64,000 nucleotides of DNA from an uncultured bacterium (GCA_945920215.1 CAMEJM010000001.1:1-64000), one strand, 5' to 3'; positions 25,136 through 34,543 are shown, counted from the first letter of the stretch. The notes: a model not told the origin generated them from the letters alone. A program made the numbers and translations.

Positions 25136-27121
25136 TCAATGGATACGGTCGCCGTTTCTGACCGAGCTGTCAAGGAACACGACGCGGATGGGGTCCTCTC
25201 CCGCGGCAAGCAGCATACCGCGGCTTTCCACGCCGCACAGGGTGGCGGGGGCAAGGTTGGCTACCACAACGACTTTCCGACCGATCAAATCTTCCGGCTT
25301 ATAGAATTTCGCGATACCGGACACGATCTGTCTCTTTTCATAACCGAGATCGACTTGCAGCCTCAGAAGCTTCTTTGCTTTGGGTATCGGTTCGCACGCA
25401 ATGACCTCGGCGGCGCGCAGTTCCACGGCGGCGAATGCGTCAATTCCGATCTGCGCCTCATGCTCCGGCTCCGGAACAGGGGCAGACGCTTTGGCAGCCG
25501 CCTCGGCGGCGGCTGCCTTTTCGGCTACCAGCGCGTCGATGACCTTCTCGTCCACGCGGGCGAAGAGCGGACTTGCCTCGCCGAGCTTCTTGCCGCTTTC
25601 AAGCGCACCGAATGCCTGCACCGTGCTGTAATCCCGCACCTCGGTCGCGAGTTGCTGAAAGATTTTATCGGCGGTACCGGGCAGCATCGGCGTCAGAAGA
25701 ACGGCGGCGGCGCGGATGACTTCGAGCAGGTTGTACAACACTGTTCCGAGGCGTTCTTTCTGACTTTCGTCTTTCGCGAGCGCCCACGGCATTGTCTCGT
25801 CAATATATTTGTTGGCACGGCGGAGCATTGCGAAAATTTCGGCGAGCCCGTCGGCAATATGGAACGTATCAAAGAGTATCTTCGATTCCGCCACAGCATG
25901 ACGCACGGCTTCCTTGAGTTCCCCGTCGGGTGCGACCTCTAACGCAGGCGCGGGAACAACGCCGCCGAAGTACTTCACGGTCATGGCGTGCGTACGGCTG
26001 ACAAGGTTGCCGAGATTGTTGGCAAGGTCGGTATTGTACCGTGCCAGCACGTTATAATAGGAAATCCTGCCGTCCTGATCGTAGGGCATTTCGGAAAGCG
26101 CGTAATAACGCACGCCGTCCACGCCGAACAACTCCGCCAGCTCGTCCGCGTAAATCACGTTGCCGCGGGACTTAGACATCTTGACCTCGGCGCCGTCGCC
26201 GGTTTTCTTCTCCTCGGCGGCGTTGAACCACGGGTGCCCAAACACCTTTTCCGGCAGGGGCAGACCGAGCGCCATCAGGAAAATCGGCCAGTAAATCGTG
26301 TGGAAACGCAGAATATCTTTGCCGATAATATGCACTTTGGCGGGCCAAAGGGAGCGGAACTCCTCACTCTGCTCCTCATAGCTCTTGTCAGGGTCATATC
26401 CAATGGCGGTGATATAGTTGGAAAGCGCGTCGAGCCACACGTAAATCACGTGCTTTGGATTGATGTCCACGGGGATCCCCCATTTGAAAGAGGAGCGGGA
26501 CACGCAGAGATCCTGCAACCCCTCTTCGGAGCAAAGGAAGTTGTTGAGCATTTCCTTCTCGCGGGATGCCGGCTCAATAAATCCGGGGTGAGATTTGATA
26601 TATTCGATCAGGCGCGGCGCGTATTTCGACATACGGAAGAAATACGCCTCTTCGCGGGACTGGTTGACGGGTCTGCCGCAGTCCGGGCATTTGCCGTCCA
26701 CCACCTGCGTGTTGGTGAAGAAAGACTCGCACGGGGTGCAGTACCAGCCCTCGTAATGACCGAGGTAGATATCGCCGCTTTCATAAAAGCGGGTGAATAT
26801 CTTCCGTACCGTATTTACATGATCCTCGTCCGTGGTGCGGATGAAACGGTTATAGGAAGCGCCCATCAGATCCCAGATGGCGCGGATTTCTCCGGCTACG
26901 CCGTCCACATATTTCTGTGGCGAAACGCCCGCCGCGTCGGCAAGCTCCTCGATCTTCTGCCCATGCTCGTCCGTGCCGGTGCAAAGGAAAACGTCCTCGC
27001 CCATCTGCCGCTTGAAGCGTGCAAAAGCGTCCGCCATGATGATTTCATAGGTATTGCCGAAATGCGGCTTTCTCGACGCGTAGGCAATGGCGGTGGTGAT
27101 ATAATAACGGGTGTGCTTCAT
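25136..27121 (-). CDS. metG: Methionyl-tRNA synthetase
   Basis: The 661-residue enzyme charges tRNA-Met. It has the class I HIGH-type motif as KPHFGNTYE, the zinc knuckle CTPCESFF...CPDCGRPVNQ, the KMSKS loop VKMSKSRGNV and an anticodon-binding helical domain. The last 100 or so residues form a Trbp111-like OB-fold tRNA-binding domain (IDAFAAVELRAAEVIACEPI...). An Ala/Glu-rich linker separates the two parts. The ATG at 27121 has AAGGAG 10 bases upstream. It heads a two-gene metG-tatD unit, divergent from holB. Confidence 0.97.
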   Translation of the reverse strand: MKHTRYYITTAIAYASRKPHFGNTYEIIMADAFARFKRQMGEDVFLCTGTDEHGQKIEELADAAGVSPQKYVDGVAGEIRAIWDLMGASYNRFIRTTDEDHVNTVRKIFTRFYESGDIYLGHYEGWYCTPCESFFTNTQVVDGKCPDCGRPVNQSREEAYFFRMSKYAPRLIEYIKSHPGFIEPASREKEMLNNFLCSEEGLQDLCVSRSSFKWGIPVDINPKHVIYVWLDALSNYITAIGYDPDKSYEEQSEEFRSLWPAKVHIIGKDILRFHTIYWPIFLMALGLPLPEKVFGHPWFNAAEEKKTGDGAEVKMSKSRGNVIYADELAELFGVDGVRYYALSEMPYDQDGRISYYNVLARYNTDLANNLGNLVSRTHAMTVKYFGGVVPAPALEVAPDGELKEAVRHAVAESKILFDTFHIADGLAEIFAMLRRANKYIDETMPWALAKDESQKERLGTVLYNLLEVIRAAAVLLTPMLPGTADKIFQQLATEVRDYSTVQAFGALESGKKLGEASPLFARVDEKVIDALVAEKAAAAEAAAKASAPVPEPEHEAQIGIDAFAAVELRAAEVIACEPIPKAKKLLRLQVDLGYEKRQIVSGIAKFYKPEDLIGRKVVVVANLAPATLCGVESRGMLLAAGEDPIRVVFLDSSVRNGDRIH

Positions 27122-27188
27122 GTTTCTCTGCTCCTTCGGTCGGGCAGCAAATGAGACTGCCGCGAACCTGACTTGTATTGATTTATAC

Positions 27189-27217
27189 AGTTTAGCATAA
27201 TTTCGGCGTTTCTGCAA
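27189..27217 (-). promoter_or_regulatory. Promoter of metG-tatD
   Basis: TAAACT (27189-27194) and TTGCAG (27212-27217) are read on the minus strand with a 17-bp spacer. Confidence 0.6.
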
Positions 27218-27272
27218 GTATTCTCACATGATTTTCCACGCAATATTCACGCATGGGGGACGGCAAAAGGAT

Positions 27273-27301
27273 TTGACAGTGCCGCGCGGATATGATATAC
27301 T
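27273..27301 (+). promoter_or_regulatory. Promoter of holB-ricT
   Basis: TTGACA (27273-27278) and TATACT (27296-27301) are 17 bp apart, 31 bp before the holB start. They diverge from the metG promoter. Confidence 0.8.
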
Positions 27302-27332
27302 GTTTTATCATGATTTTGAGGAGGAGAGAGCT

Positions 27333-28346
27333 GTGCCGACATTCTTCCCGCATATCCGGGGCAATGAAGAAAACCGCGCCGCCGTCGGGCGCGCCGTTCT
27401 GAACGGCACCCTCTCCCACGCCTATATCATCGAGGGGGCGGACGGATGCGGCAAGCGCACCTTCGCCCGTGAAATCGCCGCCGCGCTGGCGTGCGAGCGG
27501 CGCGGACAAGCAGACGTGCTGCCCTGCGGAGAATGCAATAACTGCCGCAAAATTCTCTCCGGCAATTCGGCGGACGTGCGGTATCTTGCGCCGACAGGCG
27601 CCACCATCGGCGTTGACGCGATCCGCGAACTGCGACAAGATATGTATCTTTCTTCCTCCGAGGAAGAAAGAAAGGTGTATATCATCGACGACGCGCACAC
27701 CATGACCCCGCAGGCGCAGAACGCCCTCCTGATTGTCCTGGAGGAACCGCCGACAGACCTGCTGATTTTTCTTCTGACCGACCGCTCCGACGCCCTGCTC
27801 CCCACCATTCGCAGCCGCACGCAAACCCTGCGTATGCGCCTGCTTGACCGCGGGCAGATGCAACAAGCCTTGGCAGAGCACCCGGAGGCAACGGGATGGA
27901 GCCAAAAAAGCCCCGCGGAGCAAGATGTGGTGCTTGAAAGCGCCGGCGGCAGACTGGGCGTGGCGCTGACCCTGCTTGACAAGAAAAAAAGCGAACAGTT
28001 GTTCCGTGACCGCGCTCTGACGGAGCAAACGATCACTGCCATGCTGCACCGCACGCGCTATGCAGATGTGATACCCGCCATGCAGGCGCTGCCCACCAAG
28101 CGACAGGAACTGAGCGGGATTTTGGGGCTGCTTTCCACGGCGCTGCGGGATCTGATCCTGCTTTGCCGCAACCCTGCCTGTCCCCTCTGCTTTTACACCG
28201 ACCGCGCCGCCGCGCAGGCTTTGGCGCAGAGCGCCGGCATGACGCGCCTGCTGCGACTGTCCGACCACACGGACGCCGCGAGCGCGGCGCTGAGCGACAA
28301 TGCCAATGTGCAACTGACGTTATTGTCTCTTTTCACGGAAGTATAA
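27333..28346 (+). CDS. holB: DNA polymerase III, delta' subunit
   Basis: The 337-residue clamp-loader subunit is an AAA+ protein: P-loop-like GADGCGKRT, zinc-type cluster CGECNNC, DEAH-like VYIIDDAHTMTPQAQNALL and a sensor-1 region LIFLLTDRSDALLPTIRSR ending in the SRC-like SRTQ. Unlike many delta' subunits, the P-loop is nearly intact. The start is a GTG at 27333, preceded by GAGGAGGAG; upstream in-frame ATGs lie on the promoter. ricT follows after 18 bp, the holB-yaaT pairing of Bacillus. Confidence 0.9.
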   Translation: MPTFFPHIRGNEENRAAVGRAVLNGTLSHAYIIEGADGCGKRTFAREIAAALACERRGQADVLPCGECNNCRKILSGNSADVRYLAPTGATIGVDAIRELRQDMYLSSSEEERKVYIIDDAHTMTPQAQNALLIVLEEPPTDLLIFLLTDRSDALLPTIRSRTQTLRMRLLDRGQMQQALAEHPEATGWSQKSPAEQDVVLESAGGRLGVALTLLDKKKSEQLFRDRALTEQTITAMLHRTRYADVIPAMQALPTKRQELSGILGLLSTALRDLILLCRNPACPLCFYTDRAAAQALAQSAGMTRLLRLSDHTDAASAALSDNANVQLTLLSLFTEV

Positions 28347-28364
28347 GAGACGGAAAGGAACCCC

Positions 28365-29285
28365 ATGAACGATCGTAACACCGAAAATACAGTCACCGCC
28401 GCACAGCCCGCTCAGGAACAGCCCGCCTGCATCGAAATTGTGGGTGTGACGTTCCGCACAGCGGGGAAGGTTTATTACTTTGACCCCTGCGGAATGATTT
28501 TCCATAACGGCGACGAAGTGATCGTCAATACCGCGCGCGGCGACGAGTACGGCTTTGTCACCATCGCCAACAAAGAGGTCCGCACCTCCGAGCTGGTTCT
28601 TCCCCTGCGCCGTGTGATCCGCTCCGTCACGCCGGAGGACATTGCCCGCCATGAGAAAAACATGAAAACCGAGCAGGAGGCGGCACGCCTTTTCCCGCAA
28701 AAAGCGGCGCACTACAAACTGGAAATGAAACTGGTGGACGTGGAATGCGCCTTTGACAATTCCAAACTCATTTTCTACTTTACAGCCGAAAACCGCGTTG
28801 ACTTCCGCGAGTTGGTCAAGGATCTTGCTTCGGTATTCCGCACCCGTATCGAGCTGCGCCAGATCGGTATCCGCGACGAGGCAAAAATGCTGGGCGGTAT
28901 CGGCTCCTGCGGCAGACCCTTCTGTTGCAGCACGTTTCTCAACGACTTCGGACAGGTGTCCATCAAAATGGCAAAGGAGCAGAATTTTTCCTTAAATTCC
29001 GCCAAAATTTCAGGCTGCTGCGGACGACTGATGTGCTGTCTGCGTTTTGAGCACGAAACCTATGAGACGGCGCAGAAGCTCTTGCCCCGCGTGGGCGCCG
29101 CGGTCATGACGGAAAACGGCAGCGGCGTTGTCATGGAGACAAAACCCCTGACGGGCGCCGTCAAAGTGCGCCTCGACGACAAGCCGGAAGCGCCGAAATA
29201 CTACGACTATACGGAGCTGACCGTCATTCGCCGGCAGGGCAAAAACCAAGGGCAGAGCAAAGCAGACGACAAAGAAAATCCGTAA
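28365..29285 (+). CDS. ricT: RicT (YaaT), PSP1-domain protein
   Basis: This 306-residue PSP1/YaaT protein is, in Bacillus, a subunit of the iron-sulfur Y-complex (RicA-RicF-RicT) that promotes RNase Y-dependent mRNA processing and influences sporulation, competence and biofilm. The paired cysteine motifs GSCGRPFCCSTF and GCCGRLMCCLRFE are both intact, and the PSP1 domain starts at about residue 20. It has an Ala/Gln-rich N-terminal extension and a polar C-terminus. It is co-transcribed with holB. Confidence 0.93.
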   Translation: MNDRNTENTVTAAQPAQEQPACIEIVGVTFRTAGKVYYFDPCGMIFHNGDEVIVNTARGDEYGFVTIANKEVRTSELVLPLRRVIRSVTPEDIARHEKNMKTEQEAARLFPQKAAHYKLEMKLVDVECAFDNSKLIFYFTAENRVDFRELVKDLASVFRTRIELRQIGIRDEAKMLGGIGSCGRPFCCSTFLNDFGQVSIKMAKEQNFSLNSAKISGCCGRLMCCLRFEHETYETAQKLLPRVGAAVMTENGSGVVMETKPLTGAVKVRLDDKPEAPKYYDYTELTVIRRQGKNQGQSKADDKENP

Positions 29286-29320
29286 GATACAAAAGGAAAT
29301 AATTTTTTGTCGGTTCCCCC

Positions 29321-29348
29321 TTGATTTTTCTATGAAATATGTTAGAAT
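29321..29348 (+). promoter_or_regulatory. Promoter of the ferredoxin gene
   Basis: TTGATT (29321-29326) and TAGAAT (29343-29348) have a 16-bp spacer, 36 bp before the ferredoxin ATG. Confidence 0.6.
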
Positions 29349-29384
29349 GAATACAACCAATTACGAAACACGGAGGTAGAAACA

Positions 29385-29555
29385 ATGGCATACAAGATCA
29401 GTGATGATTGCATCAAGTGCGGCGCTTGCGAAGGCGAATGCCCCGTCGGCTGCATTTCCGAAGGCGATGATAAATTTGTGATTGATGCGGATCAGTGCAT
29501 CGATTGCGGCACCTGCGCAGGTGTCTGCCCTGTCGGCGCTCCCGCTGAGGAGTAA
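29385..29555 (+). CDS. 2[4Fe-4S] ferredoxin
   Basis: A 56-residue clostridial-type ferredoxin with two cysteine sets, CIKCGACEGECPVGC and CIDCGTCAGVCPVG, giving two low-potential [4Fe-4S] clusters for electron transfer in anaerobic metabolism. The protein begins MAYKISDDC. CGGAGG lies before the ATG. It is flanked by its own promoter and a terminator, so it is a single-gene unit. Confidence 0.95.
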   Translation: MAYKISDDCIKCGACEGECPVGCISEGDDKFVIDADQCIDCGTCAGVCPVGAPAEE

Positions 29556-29579
29556 TTCCGACTGCAATACTTAAAAAAG

Positions 29580-29610
29580 AGCGGAGAGGGTATTCTTCTC
29601 CGCTGTTTTT
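29580..29610 (+). terminator. Terminator after ferredoxin
   Basis: The stem AGCGGAGA / TCTCCGCT is followed by GTTTTT, 25 bp after the stop. Confidence 0.85.
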
Positions 29611-29623
29611 ATAGGAGACATTC

Positions 29624-30379
29624 ATGAGCGTACTCTCCCCGAACGAACGGCTTGACCGTGTCAACGACAAACTGGTTCTGATCCAGAATACCCAAGGACT
29701 GACCTTCGGCACAGACGCCCTCCTGCTTGCCGCCTATGTCAGACGCGCGGAGAAATCCCGCGCCTTGGAACTGGGAGGCGGAACCGGTATCATTTCCCTT
29801 CTGCTTGCCACGCGCGGAAAAGTCAGAGAGGTGGAATGCGTGGAAATACAACCCGCCTACGCCGCGCTTGCCAAACGGAACGCGGAAGAGAACGGACTTG
29901 CAACCGTCATGTCGGTAACCGAAGCCGATATCCGCAACCCCGCCGCCTACGGACAGGGACAGTTTGACGTGGTTTTCTCCAATCCGCCCTATATGCGTAC
30001 CGATTGCCCCGCGTGCGCAAGTGAGGAAAAGCAAATCGCGCGGCACGAGGTCTGCGGTGGAATTGCGGATTTCGCCCGTGCCGCCTCCGTCAAGTTGCGT
30101 TGGGGAGGGCGCTTCTTCTGCGTCTGGCGCCCGGACCGTCTGACCGAACTGTTTGCCGCGCTGACGCAAAACGGGATGGAACCCAAACGCATGACGTTCG
30201 TCCACGCCACCGTCGCCCTGCCCCCCTCGATCGTACTGGTAGAGGCTTGTCGCGGCGGAAAACCCGGACTGCGCGTCACACCGCCTCTCCTGATAGGCTC
30301 CGACCTTGCGGAGCGGGCGGAATCCCCCGATATGTGCCACATCATGGAGAAAGGGAGTTTCCCGAAAAAATATGACTGA
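29624..30379 (+). CDS. TrmN6-like adenine-N6 methyltransferase (YabB family)
   Basis: This 251-residue Rossmann methyltransferase has the SAM motif ALELGGGTGIISLLLA and the NPPY motif of N6-adenine methylases (VVFSNPPYM). It fits the tRNA1(Val) A37 methyltransferase/YabB family, whose Bacillus member lies between yaaT and rsmI as here. The RHEVCGGIADFARAA stretch is typical. The substrate in this organism is inferred. Its end overlaps rsmI by 8 bp. Confidence 0.85.
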   Translation: MSVLSPNERLDRVNDKLVLIQNTQGLTFGTDALLLAAYVRRAEKSRALELGGGTGIISLLLATRGKVREVECVEIQPAYAALAKRNAEENGLATVMSVTEADIRNPAAYGQGQFDVVFSNPPYMRTDCPACASEEKQIARHEVCGGIADFARAASVKLRWGGRFFCVWRPDRLTELFAALTQNGMEPKRMTFVHATVALPPSIVLVEACRGGKPGLRVTPPLLIGSDLAERAESPDMCHIMEKGSFPKKYD

Positions 30380-31247
30380 CGAAAAAAACAGAACCGAACC
30401 CCGCACCCTGTATCTGGTGGGAACGCCGATCGGCAATCTTTCCGACATTTCAGAGAGAGCGCTGAAGGTGCTGCGGGAATGTGATTTCATTGCCGCGGAA
30501 GATACCCGCAACACGGCGAAACTCCTTGCCTGCTTCGACATTCACCGCGAGCTGGTGAGTTACCATGAACACAATAAAAAGAAGCGCGGCGAGGAAATAT
30601 GCGACCGCGTGGAAGCGGGCGAGTGCTGCGCTCTGGTGACCGACGCGGGTATGCCTGCGATCAGCGATCCCGGCGAGGACATTGTGCGCCTTTGCGCGGA
30701 GCGCGGCATCCGCGTCTCGGTCATCCCGGGGGCGTGCGCCGCCGTTTCGGCGCTGGCAGTCTCGGGGCTTTCTACCGGGCGCTTTGCCTTTGAGGGGTTT
30801 CTCAGCGCGGTCAAAGGGGAACGTATGCGGCGCCTTGGGGAAATCAAAGCCGAACGCCGCACCGTGATCTTCTATGAAGCGCCGCACAAGCTCCGCACCA
30901 CGCTCTCCGATATGCTTTCCGTATTCGGCGACCGCCGTATCTCTCTCTGCCGCGAACTGACCAAACGCAACGAGGAAATCATCCGCACCACGCTCTCGGA
31001 CGCCGTGAAGCTCTATGAGGAAAAAGAGCCGCGCGGAGAATACGTACTGGTGATAGAGGGAGACGAGGAACGCACCGGCGGCAAGTACGCCGCGGAGGAG
31101 GCGGATGAAAGCCTGCTTCTGCTCTCCCCGGCGGAACACGTCGCCCATTACGAAGCGACAGGTCTTTCCCGCATGGACGCCATCAAAGCCGCGGCGCGCG
31201 ACCGCGGCATGACCAAGAGCGACCTGTATAAACTGGTGAATACCTAA
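30372..31247 (+). CDS. rsmI: 16S rRNA (cytidine-1402) 2'-O-methyltransferase
   Basis: The 291-residue tetrapyrrole-methylase-fold enzyme methylates the ribose of C1402 in the 16S rRNA P-site. Motifs are LYLVGTPIGNLSDIS at the start, AAEDTRNTAKLL, LVTDAGMPAISDPGE and VIFYEAPHKL. The C-terminal region has the helix-turn-helix-like RsmI tail (GMTKSDLYKLV). The ATG at 30372 overlaps the upstream methyltransferase stop by 8 bases, showing coupling; the frame upstream is open but overlaps that gene. Confidence 0.95.
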   Translation: MTDEKNRTEPRTLYLVGTPIGNLSDISERALKVLRECDFIAAEDTRNTAKLLACFDIHRELVSYHEHNKKKRGEEICDRVEAGECCALVTDAGMPAISDPGEDIVRLCAERGIRVSVIPGACAAVSALAVSGLSTGRFAFEGFLSAVKGERMRRLGEIKAERRTVIFYEAPHKLRTTLSDMLSVFGDRRISLCRELTKRNEEIIRTTLSDAVKLYEEKEPRGEYVLVIEGDEERTGGKYAAEEADESLLLLSPAEHVAHYEATGLSRMDAIKAAARDRGMTKSDLYKLVNT

Positions 31248-31299
31248 ATCCTTTCCATTCGGCTTTTTTCGGTATGAAACGTGACTTTTTCACGCACGC

Positions 31300-31328
31300 T
31301 TGACAAAACGCCGGAGGCGTGCTACAAT
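31300..31328 (+). promoter_or_regulatory. Promoter of the thrS T-box transcript
   Basis: TTGACA (31300-31305) and TACAAT (31323-31328) are 17 bp apart. Confidence 0.8.
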
Positions 31329-31334
31329 GTCAGT

Positions 31335-31532
31335 CGTGGAACAAGTCCTGCGTGGGGTTCCCCACAGAGAGCGGCGCCTTGGCTGAAAGCGCGGCGGGAG
31401 GAAACGCAAGGGTACCATCCGCTGAAAACAAGTGAATTTACGAATGAGTGAAACGCTCGGGTGGAACCGTGCATAGAGCCTGTTCTCTCTGTGTACCCCG
31501 GACACATTTTTGTGTCCGGGGTACTGCTTTTT
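31335..31532 (+). promoter_or_regulatory. T-box leader (tRNA-Thr responsive) controlling thrS
   Basis: AGAGAG is at 31366-31371, a probable Thr specifier codon ACC at 31414-31416 lies on the 3' side of Stem I (AGCGG pairs with CCGCT), and the T-box core GGGTGGAACCGTGC is at 31459-31472. The bulge TGGA would pair with a U-CCA tRNA end, as expected for tRNA-Thr in Firmicutes. A strong intrinsic terminator (31493-31532, 14-bp stem then T-run) completes it. Uncharged tRNA-Thr should favour antitermination. Confidence 0.85.
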
Positions 31533-31598
31533 CCGCCGGGAAAAGCAGTAGAAGCAGCATACTGCTCATTCGTCACGCATAGAAAAGGAGATTCAATC

Positions 31599-33557
31599 AT
31601 GGCAAACATTACAGTGGTACGCGGCGCACAACAGGCGGAGTACAATTCCGAGGGCGCCGTCACGGTCTATGACGCCGCACAGGCGGTGGGGCTGATTGAC
31701 CGGGAGGTTCTGGCGGCGCGGGTGGACGGCAAGGTCGTCGCCCTCTCATACGCCCTCGCAGCAGACGCGAAAGCGGAGCTTTTGACTTTTGCGGACAAAG
31801 ACGGTGCGCACGTATTCCGCCACACCGCGTCTCACATTTTGGCGCAGGCGGTCAAGCGCCTGTTCCCCTCCGTGCACCTGACCATCGGTCCCGCAATCGA
31901 AGACGGCTTCTATTATGATTTCGACTCCGAGATTTCTTTCACTCCCGAGGTATTGGCGCAAATAGAGGGAGAGATGAAGAAAATCGTCAAGGAGAATCTG
32001 CGCATTGAGCGCTTTGAGCTGCCTCGCGCGGAAGCCATCGCGTTCATGCGTGAAAAGGACGAGCCCTACAAAGTGGAGCTGATTGAAGCGCTGCCGGAGG
32101 ACGCGGTGATTTCTTTCTACCGTCAGGGAGAATTCACAGACCTGTGCGCGGGTCCTCACCTCTTCTCCACCGGCGCGGTCAAGGCGTTCAAGCTGACCTC
32201 CTGCACCGGTGCGTACTGGAGAGGGGACTCCAAGAACAAGATGCTTCAGAGAGTCTACGGAACCGCATTCCCGATCAAGGATGCGTTGAACGCCCACCTC
32301 GCCCAAATTGAAGAAGCAAAAAAACGCGACCATAACAAGCTCGGACGCGAGTTGGAATATTTCACAACGGTCGACTATATCGGACAAGGACTGCCGATTC
32401 TGCTCCCGAAAGGGGCGCGGGTTGTCCAGCTGCTTCAGCGCTTTGTGGAGGATGAGGAGCAGAAGCGCGGGTGCCTGCTGACCAAGACTCCTCTGTTTGC
32501 TAAACGCGATCTCTACAAGATTTCCGGACACTGGGACCACTACCTTGACGGGATGTTCGTCATCGGCGACCCGCACGATGAAACGAAAGAATGCTTCGCG
32601 CTCCGCCCCATGACCTGCCCGTTCCAGTACCAGGTGTTTCTGAACCGCAAGCGTTCTTACCGCGATCTGCCGATGCGCCTGACAGAGACCTCCACCCTGT
32701 TCCGCAACGAGGACTCCGGGGAGATGCACGGTCTGATCCGCGTCCGTCAGTTCACCATCTCGGAAGGACACTATATCCTGCGTCCCGAGCAGTTAGAGGA
32801 TGAATTCCGCGAATGCCTTGACCTCGCCAAGTTCATGCTCGATACCGTCGGTCTGCTTGAGGACTGCACCTTCCGCTTCTCGCAGTGGGACCCCGCGAAC
32901 CCGAAGAACAAGTATGAGGGCACGCCGGAGCAATGGGAAGAAGCGCAGAGCCTGATGGCAAAAATCCTGGACGACCTCGGGGTCGAATACACAGTCGGCA
33001 TTGACGAAGCGGCGTTCTACGGACCGAAACTGGATATTCAATATAAAAATGTATTCGGCAAAGAGGACACCATCGTCACGATTCAGATTGACCTGCTTCT
33101 CGCAAAGCGTTTCGGCATGGAATACACCGACAGCGACAACACGCAGAAGAACCCCTATATCATCCATCGCACTTCTCTCGGCTGCTTTGAGAGGACGCTC
33201 GCCTACATGATCGAAAAATTTGCGGGTGCGCTCCCGACATGGCTGATGCCGACGCAGGTCGTCGTCCTGCCGCTGAACGAGGTCTTTGCCGACTACGCGT
33301 ACGGCGTGGCAAAGCGCCTGACGGCAAACGGCGTGCGCGTGGAAGTTGACGATTCCTCCGATACGCTTGGCTACCGTATCCGCCATGCGAAACTGGAAAA
33401 GACCCCGTATATCCTTGTCATCGGCGAAAACGAGATGAAGAACGGCACCCTCACGGTCAACGACCGCGTGCATGAGAAACCGTACACGATGGAGGAGTCC
33501 GCTTTCTTCGACAAGCTGCTGACCGAAATCAAGACCCGTTCCAAAACGCAGAACTGA
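31599..33557 (+). CDS. thrS: Threonyl-tRNA synthetase
   Basis: The 652-residue class II synthetase has an N-terminal TGS domain (residues 1-60), the editing domain with HTASHILAQAVKR and DLCAGPHL, the catalytic core with LRPMTCPFQY (zinc Cys) and IRVRQFTISEGH (motif 2 region), motif 3 GCFERTLAYMIEKFAG, and a C-terminal anticodon-binding domain. The ATG at 31599 follows AAGGAG; the open frame upstream runs through the T-box and is not coding. Confidence 0.97.
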   Translation: MANITVVRGAQQAEYNSEGAVTVYDAAQAVGLIDREVLAARVDGKVVALSYALAADAKAELLTFADKDGAHVFRHTASHILAQAVKRLFPSVHLTIGPAIEDGFYYDFDSEISFTPEVLAQIEGEMKKIVKENLRIERFELPRAEAIAFMREKDEPYKVELIEALPEDAVISFYRQGEFTDLCAGPHLFSTGAVKAFKLTSCTGAYWRGDSKNKMLQRVYGTAFPIKDALNAHLAQIEEAKKRDHNKLGRELEYFTTVDYIGQGLPILLPKGARVVQLLQRFVEDEEQKRGCLLTKTPLFAKRDLYKISGHWDHYLDGMFVIGDPHDETKECFALRPMTCPFQYQVFLNRKRSYRDLPMRLTETSTLFRNEDSGEMHGLIRVRQFTISEGHYILRPEQLEDEFRECLDLAKFMLDTVGLLEDCTFRFSQWDPANPKNKYEGTPEQWEEAQSLMAKILDDLGVEYTVGIDEAAFYGPKLDIQYKNVFGKEDTIVTIQIDLLLAKRFGMEYTDSDNTQKNPYIIHRTSLGCFERTLAYMIEKFAGALPTWLMPTQVVVLPLNEVFADYAYGVAKRLTANGVRVEVDDSSDTLGYRIRHAKLEKTPYILVIGENEMKNGTLTVNDRVHEKPYTMEESAFFDKLLTEIKTRSKTQN

Positions 33558-33580
33558 TTTTCGCAAAGCCTTTTATTGTC

Positions 33581-33620
33581 AAAGCGAAGCCTGAAAATGC
33601 AGGCTTCGCTTTGTTTTTTT
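33581..33620 (+). terminator. Terminator after thrS
   Basis: A stem of about 13 bp (AAAGCGAAGCCTG / CAGGCTTCGCTTT) is followed by GTTTTTTT. Confidence 0.9.
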
Positions 33621-33630
33621 CTTTGTATTG

Positions 33631-34374
33631 TTAATCTTCTCTTTTGACGGGGATAAAGCGAACGATCAGACGTCCGCCGCGCACAAGCTCAAATCCTGCC
33701 CATACCGAAAACGCAAGGGCGCCGAGCGTCCCCATGAACATATCCTCAACGGTATCGTAGAGTCCGATATCCAGGTATCCCGCAAGAGGCGCTGCCAGTC
33801 CGGTAAAAGTCATTTCCTCAATCCCGGTGTATCGCCCCAGCATCCCGCCCGCATGAGGATAGCCGGATGAAAGACTATGCAACAGGGTATCCTTCTGCAT
33901 ATCGGTTAAAAAAAGACGGTCACAGCCGAATTCAAAAAATTCCCAGATAACGGCTGCGGCAAGCGAAAAGCAGAACGCGTAGAACACGCGGTGAAATACC
34001 GACACGCCGCCCCTGCCCCTCCCTGTCTGTGTAAAGGAGAGCCCGAAAGCGCAAAACAGCAGACCGCTGAGAAAATGGAGCGTCAGATCCCAAAACGCAT
34101 ATTTTTCATAGAACATCAGCACCTCGCCGAGAACGCCGGTTAGAAAGAGGAATATCACGCTCAAACCCTCCAGCGGCGCGGGTAAATACACATGGAAAGC
34201 GAGCGCAAACAGACGAGGGACAGCCAATGTGATAAGCACCAATGCCGCTTGCCCCATCAGCGCATACTCCCGCCGCACGCCGCACCATATCCCGCCGACA
34301 AGCGCCGCAAGTGCCGTCAGAATATACAGTGCCTGCACGCTGCGCGCCATACCGCCGTTTGTCTGCCCCCGCAT
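33631..34374 (-). CDS. Integral membrane protein, DUF2238/YjdF-like
   Basis: This 247-residue protein has about six hydrophobic segments. Between them are FWDLTLHFLSGLLF, AAVIWEFFEFGCDRLF and YDTVEDMFMGTLGAL, a set of Trp/Asp/His/Glu motifs inside or beside the membrane that recalls DUF2238/YjdF-type proteins. The function is unknown. The start at 34374 follows GGGAGG by 7 bases, with a GTG immediately upstream as an alternative. It lies between thrS and fba, convergent with thrS; the operon status is unclear. Confidence 0.65.
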   Translation of the reverse strand: MRGQTNGGMARSVQALYILTALAALVGGIWCGVRREYALMGQAALVLITLAVPRLFALAFHVYLPAPLEGLSVIFLFLTGVLGEVLMFYEKYAFWDLTLHFLSGLLFCAFGLSFTQTGRGRGGVSVFHRVFYAFCFSLAAAVIWEFFEFGCDRLFLTDMQKDTLLHSLSSGYPHAGGMLGRYTGIEEMTFTGLAAPLAGYLDIGLYDTVEDMFMGTLGALAFSVWAGFELVRGGRLIVRFIPVKRED

Positions 34375-34543
34375 CACATGACCTCCCTCTTTCCGAATCG
34401 TTATGTATGTTTTACCGGGCTGCAAGGCGGGCGCCTTAGGCGCATATAAGTAGAAAACGCAGGTCAATTGCAGTGTCCGCCGCCGGGCGGCGGGATATGC
34501 GGAAATACGCGTGTCAATTCCTGACAGGGTTGGAAAACGCGAA

